From NCBI GenBank assembly GCA_947488435.1, contig CANKZG010000001.1:1728308-1792307 (forward strand): 64,000 nucleotides of DNA. Reading direction: 5' to 3'. This stretch comes from an uncultured Flavobacteriaceae bacterium (lineage in GTDB: Bacteria; Bacteroidota; Bacteroidia; Flavobacteriales; Flavobacteriaceae). Made by a program: the position numbers and the translations under genes. Below are positions 25,916 through 34,419 of the stretch, piece after piece (position 1 is the stretch's first letter; each line of letters begins with the position of its first letter). The notes beneath the pieces are model-generated. The model had not been told where the DNA came from, did no database searches, and saw only the letters and a program-made list of their open reading frames with translations.

Positions 25916-26539
25916 ATGAGTTTTACGATAGAACAAATAGAACAGTTAAATATTCAATTTAGAGATGCATCTCCAGATAAGATTATATCTTGGGCAATTA
26001 AGAATGCTAAAAACGCTGTTGTTACAACAAATTTTAGACCTTATGAAGTTGCTATACTGCATGCGATCACTGAAGTATGGGCAGATATCCCGGTACTTTG
26101 GTGCGATACTGGTTACAATACGCCTAATACCTATAAACATGCGGAAACACTTATTTCTGACTTGACTTTGAACTTAAAGTTATTTGTTCCTCAACAGACG
26201 GCGGCACATAGAGATGCGGTTATGGGTATTCCAGGAATTGATGATCCTAAACATGCCGAATTTACCGAACAAGTAAAACTAGAGCCCTTTAGAAGAGCGA
26301 TGGCTTCGTATTTGCCAGATGTTTGGTTTACAAATTTAAGAAAGGGACAAACCGCATTGCGTGATGCTTTAGATATTTTTAGTTTGAGTAGAGATGGAGT
26401 TTTAAAAGTGAGTCCGTTTTATCATTGGAATGATGTAGAACTGGACGCATACTTAAAGAACCACAAATTACCTAACGAACATAAATACTTTGATCCAACA
26501 AAAGTTTTGGAAAATAGAGAATGTGGATTACATGTGTAA
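25916..26539 (+). CDS. cysH: Phosphoadenylyl-sulfate (PAPS/APS) reductase
   Basis: A 207-residue member of the PAPS reductase family, which reduces activated sulfate to sulfite using a C-terminal redox cysteine. The end ENRECGLHV carries the ECGLH motif; LWCDTGYNTPNTY is the adenylyl-binding region. The two Cys-Cys pairs that hold a [4Fe-4S] cluster in APS reductases are absent, which by family rule points to PAPS as substrate. However, no APS kinase (CysC) is in this operon or fused to CysN. It lies between DUF2061 and cysD. Confidence 0.88.
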   Translation: MSFTIEQIEQLNIQFRDASPDKIISWAIKNAKNAVVTTNFRPYEVAILHAITEVWADIPVLWCDTGYNTPNTYKHAETLISDLTLNLKLFVPQQTAAHRDAVMGIPGIDDPKHAEFTEQVKLEPFRRAMASYLPDVWFTNLRKGQTALRDALDIFSLSRDGVLKVSPFYHWNDVELDAYLKNHKLPNEHKYFDPTKVLENRECGLHV

Positions 26540-26614
26540 ATACATCCTCTTTTGCCTTTAGAAAACAAGAGTGAAAAATAACAAGCCTTTGAATCTTATT
26601 AAAAAATAACTGTT

Positions 26615-27562
26615 TTGAATACGATAACTGCAGAATTAGAACCATTGACTACGATAACTGAAACTGTTTCTTTGCAACCTGATGCGCTGGAAAGTGAGGC
26701 AATTTATATTTTTAGAGAAGTTGTAGCACAATTCGAGAAGCCTGTATTGTTATTTTCTGGTGGTAAGGATTCAATAACTTTAGTGCGTCTTGCGCAGAAG
26801 GCTTTTTATCCATCTAAAATACCCTTCCCCTTAATGCATATTGATACAGGACATAATTTTCCAGAAACTATTGCATTTAGAGATAAACTGGTAGAGGAAT
26901 TGGGAGTAGAACTTATTGTACGTAAAGTTCAGGATTCTATTGATCAAGGCAAGGTAGTTGAAGAAACCGGAAAGTATGCAAGTAGAAATATGTTGCAAAC
27001 AACCACACTGTTAGATGCAATTGAAGAATTTAAGTTTGATGCTTGTATTGGAGGGGCGCGAAGAGATGAGGAAAAAGCGAGAGCCAAAGAACGCATCTTC
27101 TCTGTACGTGATGATTTTGGACAATGGGATGAGAAAAACCAACGTCCAGAGTTATTTGATATGCTTAATGGAGCGATAGAAATAGGACAGAATGTAAGAG
27201 TGTTCCCTATTAGCAATTGGACAGAACTTGACGTTTGGAGCTATATCGAAAGCGAGGGTATTGAAATTCCCTCGATATATTTTGCGCACAAACGAAATAT
27301 ATTTGTGAGAGATGGTTTAATCTGGTCTGCGGAAGATGATGTTGTGTTTAGGGCAGAAGATGAGGTCGTAGAAGAACGTATGGTTCGCTTTCGAACAGTT
27401 GGTGATATGTCCTGTACTGCTGCCGTGTTATCGTATGCAGATAGTATAGAAAAAGTCGTTGCAGAAATACGAGAATCACAAATCTCAGAAAGAGGGGCTC
27501 GGATAGATGATAAGCGCTCCGAAGCTGCAATGGAAAAAAGAAAACAACAAGGATATTTTTAA
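26615..27562 (+). CDS. cysD: Sulfate adenylyltransferase subunit 2
   Basis: A 315-residue ATP sulfurylase subunit that, with CysN, makes APS from sulfate and ATP. The PP-loop SGGKDS is at residues 48-53, followed by MHIDTGHNFPETIAFRD and CIGGARRDEEKARAKER; the C-terminus (RIDDKRSEAAMEKRKQQGYF) is that of CysD. Start is a TTG at 26615; no ATG lies in frame before the PP-loop, so a non-ATG start is needed. Confidence 0.95.
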   Translation: MNTITAELEPLTTITETVSLQPDALESEAIYIFREVVAQFEKPVLLFSGGKDSITLVRLAQKAFYPSKIPFPLMHIDTGHNFPETIAFRDKLVEELGVELIVRKVQDSIDQGKVVEETGKYASRNMLQTTTLLDAIEEFKFDACIGGARRDEEKARAKERIFSVRDDFGQWDEKNQRPELFDMLNGAIEIGQNVRVFPISNWTELDVWSYIESEGIEIPSIYFAHKRNIFVRDGLIWSAEDDVVFRAEDEVVEERMVRFRTVGDMSCTAAVLSYADSIEKVVAEIRESQISERGARIDDKRSEAAMEKRKQQGYF

Positions 27563-27702
27563 AATGGTTAATAGTTGTTAGTTACTGGTTATTAGTAATG
27601 ATCAACATGTAAATATTCAAAAGAATAGAAAAATAAGTTGTTGAATTTTTAAGGGAAGCGTGATACACCAAAAACCGTGATTCAACAACCAATAACAAAA
27701 GT

Positions 27703-28950
27703 ATGGAAGTTTTAAAAATAGCAACAGCGGGAAGTGTAGATGACGGAAAGAGTACCTTGATAGGTAGGTTGCTTTACGACACCAAATCATTGACCGAAGA
27801 TAAATTAGAAGCTATAAAGAAAAGTAGTGAGCAACGCGGATATGATTATCTGGATTTTTCCTTAGCCACAGATGGGTTGGTAGCGGAGAGAGAACAGGGA
27901 ATTACAATTGATGTAGCGCATATTTATTTTTCTACGGCAAAAAAAAGTTACATTATTGCAGATACGCCAGGTCATGTGGAGTATACGAGAAATATGGTTA
28001 CCGGAGCATCGACTTCGCAGGTGGCTATAATTTTGATTGATGCTAGAAAAGGAGTGATTGAGCAAACCTATCGCCACTTTTTTATCAATAACCTTTTAAG
28101 AGTTAAAGAGGTAATTGTAGCAATCAATAAAATGGATTTAGTAGGGTATGACGAAGCGGTTTTTGAAAATATTAAAAGAGATTTCGAAGCGTTAAATGCA
28201 CGAAGTACGTTTAATGATCAGCGGTTAACCTATATCCCGGTAAGTGCCTTAAAGGGAGATAATGTGGTTTCTAGTGCGAATGCTATGCCCTGGTATCAGG
28301 GAGATACCATTTTAGATCATCTAGAAAATTTAAAGGCTGAAGATGTTTATCAATCGGGTCAAGTTCGTTTTCCTGTGCAAACCGTAATACGACCTAAGAC
28401 GGCAGATTTTCATGATTTTAGAGGTTATGCAGGTAAGATTTATGGCGGAAGTTTAAAGGTAGGCGATGCTGTAACGGTATTACCCTCACTTACGGCATCA
28501 AAAATTAAAGAGATTTACTTTTTTGATAAAAAGTACGAACAGGCTGCTGCAGGAAGTGCAGTAAATATCACATTAGAGGATGATATCAATGTCACCCGAG
28601 GAGATATGTTGGTAAAGCAAAATGAAATACCAAAAATTGAAAAAGAAATCAATGCAACGGTATGTTGGATGGATAGTAAACAATTACAGACAGGAACTAA
28701 GTATATTGTACAGCACAATACCAATAAAGTACTGTCTAAGATTGCAGGAATCAATAATGTAGTTACAACAGATTACAACGGTACGGTTAGTGCTGATAAT
28801 AAACTGAAATTGAACGAAATAGGAGAAGTTAGTATTAAATTAAGCAAGCCTATTTATTTTGATTCCTACCAAGAAAATAAATCAAATGGAGCCTTTATAT
28901 TAATTGATGCACAAACAAATGCAACTGCAGGTGTAGGGTTTATCAATTAA
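27703..28950 (+). CDS. cysN: Sulfate adenylyltransferase subunit 1 (GTPase)
   Basis: A 415-residue EF-Tu-like GTPase that drives APS synthesis with CysD. G1 is GSVDDGKST (residues 10-18), G3 is DTPGH at 87-91 and G4 is NKMD. The protein ends at the elongation-factor beta domains with TNATAGVGFI and has no fused CysC (APS kinase) domain, unlike the CysNC form of some bacteria. Confidence 0.96.
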   Translation: MEVLKIATAGSVDDGKSTLIGRLLYDTKSLTEDKLEAIKKSSEQRGYDYLDFSLATDGLVAEREQGITIDVAHIYFSTAKKSYIIADTPGHVEYTRNMVTGASTSQVAIILIDARKGVIEQTYRHFFINNLLRVKEVIVAINKMDLVGYDEAVFENIKRDFEALNARSTFNDQRLTYIPVSALKGDNVVSSANAMPWYQGDTILDHLENLKAEDVYQSGQVRFPVQTVIRPKTADFHDFRGYAGKIYGGSLKVGDAVTVLPSLTASKIKEIYFFDKKYEQAAAGSAVNITLEDDINVTRGDMLVKQNEIPKIEKEINATVCWMDSKQLQTGTKYIVQHNTNKVLSKIAGINNVVTTDYNGTVSADNKLKLNEIGEVSIKLSKPIYFDSYQENKSNGAFILIDAQTNATAGVGFIN

Positions 28951-29042
28951 GAGCGACGAAGAGTATTGAAAGTGAAGAAATTTAATGTAGTGTATTTTAT
29001 TACCCTACAAAACGAATAGGATAACAAGGAAAACAAATTAAT

Positions 29043-31133
29043 ATGCAAAGCTTTAGAACCGAAATAGAAAATCCAGTAGTTGCCAAAGACATTATTGAAT
29101 TAGACGCCAAAATAAGGCAGTTTAAAAATGGGAAGTTGGATGAAGAGAAATTCCGTAGTCTTCGTTTGGCAAGAGGGGTATATGGTCAAAGACAGGAAGG
29201 GGTTCAGATGATCCGTATTAAATTGCCTTATGGAAAAGTATCTTCCAGTCAATTGCATCGAATTTGTGATGTTTCGGATGAATATTCCACGGGGCGTTTG
29301 CATATTACAACCCGTCAAGATATTCAAATTCACTATGTAGCACTAGAACGTACTCCAGAGCTTTGGGCACAATTAGAAAAAGACGATATTACATTAAGAG
29401 AAGCCTGTGGTAATGCAGTGCGTAATGTTACCGCTAGTGAAACTGCTGGTATTGATGTAGATGAACCTTTTGATGTATCTCCTTATGCGCATGCCGTATT
29501 TCAGTACTTTTTAAGAAATCCTATAGGTCAGGAATTGGGAAGAAAGTTTAAAGTATCCTTTTCCGCAAGTGATGCGGATACCGGACTTTCTTACATGCAT
29601 GACCTCGGATTTATAGCAAAAATAGAAGATGGTGTTAGAGGTTTTAAAGTAATGTTAGGAGGTGGTCTAGGATCTCAGCCCAGACATGCTGATGAATTGT
29701 ATAGTTTCTTAGCAGCAGATAAGATAGTACCGCTCATGGAAGGTGTTATTCGGATTTTTGATCGCTATGGAGAACGAAAAAGTAGAGCAAAAGCTCGAAT
29801 GAAATTCCTAATTAAAGAGATAGGACTAGAAGGCTTTAAAACCCTTTTAACAGAAGAAGAAAAAGCAATTCCTTTTGAGAAATTCCCAATAAATGCTAGT
29901 GAATATCCACGTCCACTTATTGCCGAAGTTCCCACACCCAAAGTAAAAATTGCTGATAAGAAAGCCTTTACGCAATGGAAGAAAACCAACATTATCCCTC
30001 AAAAGCAAGAAGGTTATGTAGCGATAGGGATTAAAGTAAAACTAGGTGATTTCTTTACCGATAAAGCACGTTTACTAGCGGACTTAGTAGACAATTACGC
30101 GGCAAGTGAAATTCGCTTATCACTGCGTCAGAATATTTTAATTCCTTATGTGAAAGAAGCACTTGTTCCTTTCTTTTATCAAGAATTGGAAAAATTAGGG
30201 TTTGTAGAAGCTGGTTATAACAAAGCCTTAGACATTACAGCATGTCCTGGGACAGATACTTGTAACTTAGGAATTGCAAGTAGCACTGGAATCGCAGATG
30301 AATTGGAACGGGTTATTAGCGAAGAATATCCACAGTATATAAATAATGCAGATGTGGTTATTAAAATTAGCGGTTGTATGAATGCCTGTGGGCAGCATAA
30401 TATGGCTAATATTGGCTTCCAGGGAATGTCGGTAAGAACAAAAGATAAACTAGTTGCTCCAGCATTACAGGTTTTATTAGGAGGAGGAAATTTTGGAAAT
30501 GGAAATGGACGCTTTGCAGATAAAGTAATTAAAATTCCAAGTAAAAGAGGTCCTGAAGCATTACGTTGGATATTGGACGATTTTGAAGCTAATGGCAACG
30601 GTGCTAGTTTTGTAGACTATTATGAAGAAAAAGGAGAGCACTACTTTTATGACTTCTTAAAGCCATTGGGAAATATAGATAACCTTACCCAAGAGGATTT
30701 TATAGATTGGGGAAATACCGAAATCTATAAGAAAGAGATTGGTATTGGAGAATGTGCAGGAGTGGTTATTGATTTAATTGCCACCTTATTATTTGAAAGT
30801 GAAGAAAAAATAGCTACCGCCAAAGAAACATTTGAAGCTGAAAAGTGGGCAGCAAGTATCTACTATTCATATACTTCAATGATTAACACAGCAAAGGCAT
30901 TATTAACTGCTGAAGATAAAAAAACCAATACCCATGCAGGTATTATCAGAGATTTTGATACGTACTTTGTTGCTGAAGGAAAAATAGCCTTGGAAACATC
31001 GTTTGAAATCTTGGCTTTGCAATTAAAAACGAATCGGCCAACAGCTGCCTTTGCCAAAAGGTATTTAGAAGATGCTGAAGTTTTTTTAGGGCGTGTAGCA
31101 GCTTATAGACAATTAGAATTACAACATGCGTAA
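29043..31133 (+). CDS. Siroheme sulfite (nitrite-type) reductase with C-terminal HEPN-like domain
   Basis: A 696-residue protein. Residues about 1-555 are two nitrite/sulfite reductase repeats with STGRLHITTRQDIQIH and the siroheme/[4Fe-4S] cysteines Cys401, Cys407, Cys445 and Cys449 (TACPGTDTC and SGCMNACG). Its place among cysH, cysD, cysN and a siroheme methyltransferase makes sulfite the likely substrate. Residues about 575-696 form an added helical domain (KWAASIYYSYTSMINTAKAL, NTHAGIIRDFDTYFV) resembling HEPN; the RX4-6H motif of HEPN nucleases is not seen. It overlaps the next gene by 8 bases. Confidence 0.9.
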   Translation: MQSFRTEIENPVVAKDIIELDAKIRQFKNGKLDEEKFRSLRLARGVYGQRQEGVQMIRIKLPYGKVSSSQLHRICDVSDEYSTGRLHITTRQDIQIHYVALERTPELWAQLEKDDITLREACGNAVRNVTASETAGIDVDEPFDVSPYAHAVFQYFLRNPIGQELGRKFKVSFSASDADTGLSYMHDLGFIAKIEDGVRGFKVMLGGGLGSQPRHADELYSFLAADKIVPLMEGVIRIFDRYGERKSRAKARMKFLIKEIGLEGFKTLLTEEEKAIPFEKFPINASEYPRPLIAEVPTPKVKIADKKAFTQWKKTNIIPQKQEGYVAIGIKVKLGDFFTDKARLLADLVDNYAASEIRLSLRQNILIPYVKEALVPFFYQELEKLGFVEAGYNKALDITACPGTDTCNLGIASSTGIADELERVISEEYPQYINNADVVIKISGCMNACGQHNMANIGFQGMSVRTKDKLVAPALQVLLGGGNFGNGNGRFADKVIKIPSKRGPEALRWILDDFEANGNGASFVDYYEEKGEHYFYDFLKPLGNIDNLTQEDFIDWGNTEIYKKEIGIGECAGVVIDLIATLLFESEEKIATAKETFEAEKWAASIYYSYTSMINTAKALLTAEDKKTNTHAGIIRDFDTYFVAEGKIALETSFEILALQLKTNRPTAAFAKRYLEDAEVFLGRVAAYRQLELQHA

Positions 31134-31920
31134 ACAACCAAAATTAACGGTAGTAGGAGCTGGTCCAGGCGATATAGATCTTCTTACTTTAAAAGCAATT
31201 AAAGCCTTAAAAAGTGCTGATGTGGTACTTTACGATGCTTTGGTTCATCCGGATATCTTAGAATTTGCACCTAGTGCTGAACGGATATTTGTGGGAAAAC
31301 GAAGAGGATGTTATGCCTATCAACAAGAACAAATCAATGAACTGATTGTGGCCAGAGCAAAAACTCATGGTCATGTTGTACGCTTAAAGGGGGGAGATCC
31401 GTTTGTTTTTGGTAGAGGTGCAGAAGAAATAGAATATGCGGCATCTTATGGGCTTGAAACAGCGGTAGTACCAGGGATATCATCTTCGGTAGCTGTACCC
31501 GCTGCATCTGGAATACCAGTGACCAAGAGAGGAGCGGCAGAGAGCTTTTGGGTAATAACAGGTACTACGAAAAACCATCAATTATCTGGTGATGTGGCCT
31601 TGGCTGCAAAATCCAATGCAACCGTAATTATATTGATGGGAATGAGTAAACTCAATGCTATTGTAACTTTATTTGAAGCAGAAGGAAAAGCAAAGATGCC
31701 CGTTGCTGTTATACAAAATGGCACGCGAGAAGATCAAAAAGTAGGTGTTGGGACTATTGCAACAATTGGCGAAGAAGTAAGAAAACAACAATTAACAAAC
31801 CCGGCCATAATTATTATTGGAGAGGTCGTTAATCATCGTGCAAAACTGAATGAAATTGCACAAAACTATACTATCGAAAGTAGCATAAAACAGAATATTC
31901 CGACGCGTGTGATCGAGTAG
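31126..31920 (+). CDS. cobA: Uroporphyrinogen-III C-methyltransferase (siroheme branch)
   Basis: A 264-residue SAM-dependent enzyme that methylates uroporphyrinogen III twice to precorrin-2, the first step to siroheme for the sulfite reductase encoded just upstream. It shows TVVGAGPGDIDLLTLKA at the N-terminus, VRLKGGDPFVFGRGAEE and VPGISSSVAVPA, all standard for SUMT. It is the stand-alone form; the dehydrogenase/ferrochelatase needed to finish siroheme is not in the window. Start overlaps the previous gene by 8 bases. Confidence 0.95.
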   Translation: MRKQPKLTVVGAGPGDIDLLTLKAIKALKSADVVLYDALVHPDILEFAPSAERIFVGKRRGCYAYQQEQINELIVARAKTHGHVVRLKGGDPFVFGRGAEEIEYAASYGLETAVVPGISSSVAVPAASGIPVTKRGAAESFWVITGTTKNHQLSGDVALAAKSNATVIILMGMSKLNAIVTLFEAEGKAKMPVAVIQNGTREDQKVGVGTIATIGEEVRKQQLTNPAIIIIGEVVNHRAKLNEIAQNYTIESSIKQNIPTRVIE

Positions 31921-31942
31921 GAAATTTGCAATATATAAAAAA

Positions 31943-33007
31943 ATGATAAAGACAGATATAATAATAATAGGAGCAGGTCCTACAGGTTTGTTTACCGTTT
32001 TTGAGGCCGGTTTACTCAAGTTAAAAACGCACCTTATAGATGCATTGCCGCAACCTGGTGGGCAGTGTTCTGAAATTTACCCTAAAAAACCGATTTATGA
32101 TATTCCGGCATTTCCAGAAATTTTGGCTGGAGACTTGGTAAATAACCTCATGGAACAAATAAAGCCTTTTGAAGCTGGATTTACCCTAGGTGAGCGTGCA
32201 GAAACCCTAGATAAGCAGGAAGATGGTTCCTTTATAGTAACTACAAATAAAGGAACAAAACACCATGCCCCTGTTGTGGTAATTGCAGGAGGCTTAGGAT
32301 CTTTTGAACCACGTAAACCATTAATTCCAAACCTCAAAGATTTTGAAGACAAGGGAGTTGCTTACATGATTAAAGATCCGGAAGTGTATCGAAATAAGCG
32401 TGTAGTAATTTCAGGGGGAGGAGATTCTGCCTTAGATTGGGCTATCTATCTAGCCGATGTGGCGTCCGAAGTAGCTTTGGTACACCGACGTAATGAGTTT
32501 AGAGGTGCCTTAGATTCTGTTGAAAAAGCAGCGGAGTTGGCAAAACTTGGAAAGATTCAACTTTATACAAAAGCGGAAGTAACCGAACTTCATGGATCAG
32601 AAAACCTTGAAGCTGTAGTAATCAAGCACAGCGATGCGGAGAAAGGAGAAAGTTATGTAGAAACCGATCATTTTATTCCCTTATTTGGACTTTCACCAAA
32701 ACTCGGCCCTATTGGAAATTGGGGTTTAGAAATTGAAAAGAATGCTATTAAAGTAAATAATGCCAAAGACTATCAAACCAATATTCCCGGTGTTTTTGCT
32801 ATAGGCGATGTAAATACGTATGAAGGAAAATTAAAACTGATACTTTCTGGTTTTCATGAGGCAGCCGTAATGTGTCAGTACGCATACAAAATCATTAACC
32901 CTAATAAGCGCTTTGTCATGAAATATACCACTGTAGGAGGTGTAGAAGGGTTCGATGGTACTAAGAAAGAAGCTAAAAAAGAAGTTGTTCAAAGTATTTT
33001 AGCATAA
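31943..33007 (+). CDS. Ferredoxin/flavodoxin-NADP+ reductase, thioredoxin-reductase-like type
   Basis: A 354-residue FAD enzyme with IIIGAGPTGLFTVFEAG, LPQPGGQC, the NADPH-binding VISGGGDSALDWA and the FAD motif GVFAIGDVNTYEGKLKLI. It lacks the CxxC pair of thioredoxin reductases, which places it in the FNR2 (YumC-like) group. As the last gene of the sulfate operon it probably supplies reduced ferredoxin to the sulfite reductase. Confidence 0.9.
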   Translation: MIKTDIIIIGAGPTGLFTVFEAGLLKLKTHLIDALPQPGGQCSEIYPKKPIYDIPAFPEILAGDLVNNLMEQIKPFEAGFTLGERAETLDKQEDGSFIVTTNKGTKHHAPVVVIAGGLGSFEPRKPLIPNLKDFEDKGVAYMIKDPEVYRNKRVVISGGGDSALDWAIYLADVASEVALVHRRNEFRGALDSVEKAAELAKLGKIQLYTKAEVTELHGSENLEAVVIKHSDAEKGESYVETDHFIPLFGLSPKLGPIGNWGLEIEKNAIKVNNAKDYQTNIPGVFAIGDVNTYEGKLKLILSGFHEAAVMCQYAYKIINPNKRFVMKYTTVGGVEGFDGTKKEAKKEVVQSILA

Positions 33008-33016
33008 TAAATAGAT

Positions 33017-33109
33017 AATCAGCACGGCTTCTTTACAGGTTCCGTTGGGGACGAAGTTGAGAACTTTACACTGCTTGGTTGCGACACAATGACTTCGTCC
33101 TAGCTGATT
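33017..33109. repeat. Nested inverted-repeat element between the reductase gene and the metH riboswitch
   Basis: Outer arms AATCAGC (33017-33023) and GCTGATT (33103-33109) are extended imperfectly by AATAGAT/TCTATT; inner arms GGACGAAGT (33049-33057) and ACTTCGTCC (33092-33100) are perfect. GC content is higher than the surroundings. It may be a dispersed hairpin element, and may also end transcription of the sulfate operon. Between it and the next riboswitch lies only plain AT-rich sequence with a possible promoter (TTG 33175-33177, N20, TTACTTTG). Confidence 0.55.
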
Positions 33110-33231
33110 TCTATTATATTCCTAAGAAATTTATAAAATTTAAAAAGTGAGAGCTTAAAAAAAAGCCACTTTACTTGGTTTTAAATTTCCTGTGCTGTTA
33201 CTTTGTAATCTGTTCATTATTTAATGCAATC

Positions 33232-33335
33232 GTTATCAAGAAAGGTGGAGGGATTAGACCCTATGAAACCTTAGCAACCCTTTACTTCTAAAGAAGGTGC
33301 TACATTCTATCTGCTACTATAGCAGAATAGATAAC
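33232..33335 (+). promoter_or_regulatory. SAM-I (S-box) riboswitch upstream of metH-metF
   Basis: P1 pairs GTTATC (33232-33237) with GATAAC (33330-33335). The core AAGAAAGGTGGAGGGATTAG, ACCCTATGAAACCTTAGCAACC and AAGAAGGTGCTACATTC is almost the same as in the first S-box at 19067, while the P3 and P4 loops differ. A small hairpin (GAAAG-TTGAT-CTTTC) follows; its T-run is weak, so the mode of control is less clear than for the first copy. Confidence 0.95.
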
Positions 33336-33426
33336 AAGATTATAGAAAGTTGATCTTTCGCTCCATTTCATTGATACGATATAAAAAATGCCAATGCTAC
33401 TTTAGGTAGCGGAAGAAGTTATATGT

Positions 33427-34416
33427 ATGAGTGATATTTTAGAGATACTCAAAGAAAGAATTTTAGTTTTAGATGGTGCTATGGGTACCATGCTGCAACA
33501 GTATAAGTTTACCGAAGCAGATTTTCGAGGGAATCGTTTTGCAAACTGGGAACAACCTTTGCAGGGAAATAACGATCTATTGTCGCTAACGCAACCGGAA
33601 GCCATCGCAGCTGTGCACCGTAAATATTTTGAAGCGGGAGCAGATATTGTAGAAACCAATACATTTTCCGGAACTTCAATTGCCATGGCTGACTATCATA
33701 TGGAGGACTTGGTCTATGAATTAAACTACGAATCGGCCAAAATAGCAAAACAAGTAGCACAAGAGTTTACCGAAAAAGAACCGCATAAGCCACGGTTTGT
33801 TGCTGGTAGCATTGGCCCTACCAATAAAACCGCGAGCATGTCTCCAGATGTAAACGATCCGGGGTTTAGAGCCGTATCTTTTGAAGAATTAAAAGTTGCG
33901 TATAAGGAACAGGTAGAAGCGTTAATTGATGGAGGAGCAGATTTACTGCTGGTAGAAACCGTTTTTGACACTTTAAATGCTAAAGCCGCCTTATTTGCTA
34001 TTGAAGAGGTAAAAGAAGAACGAAAAATAACGATTCCTGTTATGGTGAGTGGTACTATAACCGATGCTTCGGGACGTACTCTTTCCGGACAGACCGCAGA
34101 GGCTTTTTTAATTTCCATTTCACATATTCCTTTATTATCTGTAGGTTTTAATTGTGCCTTGGGCGCTAACCAGCTGGTGCCGCATTTGGAAGTATTATCG
34201 GCGAAAACAACAATGGCAGTCTCGGCACACCCAAATGCAGGTTTGCCCAACGCCTTTGGTGCCTATGATGAAACTCCGGAGCAAATGGCAACTCAGATTA
34301 AGGAATATTTAGAAAAAGGACTGGTGAATATAGTAGGGGGATGTTGCGGTACAACTCCAGAGCATATTAAAGCCATTGCTGATTTGACGAAGAATTACAA
34401 CACTAGAAAATTGTAA
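33427..34416 (+). CDS. metH: Homocysteine S-methyltransferase domain protein (N-terminal half of split methionine synthase)
   Basis: A 329-residue homocysteine-binding barrel. Zinc-ligand cysteines are Cys243 (VGFNCALG) and Cys306-Cys307 ([11 protein letters not shown]), with [12 protein letters not shown] and ETNTFSGTS near the N-terminus. It corresponds to domain 1 of cobalamin-dependent MetH; domains 2-4 are encoded by the next gene three bases downstream. Split MetH is usual in Bacteroidota as I know it. It transfers the methyl group from methylcobalamin in its partner to homocysteine. Confidence 0.94.
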   Translation: MSDILEILKERILVLDGAMGTMLQQYKFTEADFRGNRFANWEQPLQGNNDLLSLTQPEAIAAVHRKYFEAGADIVETNTFSGTSIAMADYHMEDLVYELNYESAKIAKQVAQEFTEKEPHKPRFVAGSIGPTNKTASMSPDVNDPGFRAVSFEELKVAYKEQVEALIDGGADLLLVETVFDTLNAKAALFAIEEVKEERKITIPVMVSGTITDASGRTLSGQTAEAFLISISHIPLLSVGFNCALGANQLVPHLEVLSAKTTMAVSAHPNAGLPNAFGAYDETPEQMATQIKEYLEKGLVNIVGGCCGTTPEHIKAIADLTKNYNTRKL

Positions 34417-34419
34417 TTG

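Noticed and set aside
33726-34250. A 174-codon open frame antisense to the homocysteine methyltransferase gene
   Set aside because: It is the mirror of a well-conserved coding sequence, shows no family features, and has no start context of its own.
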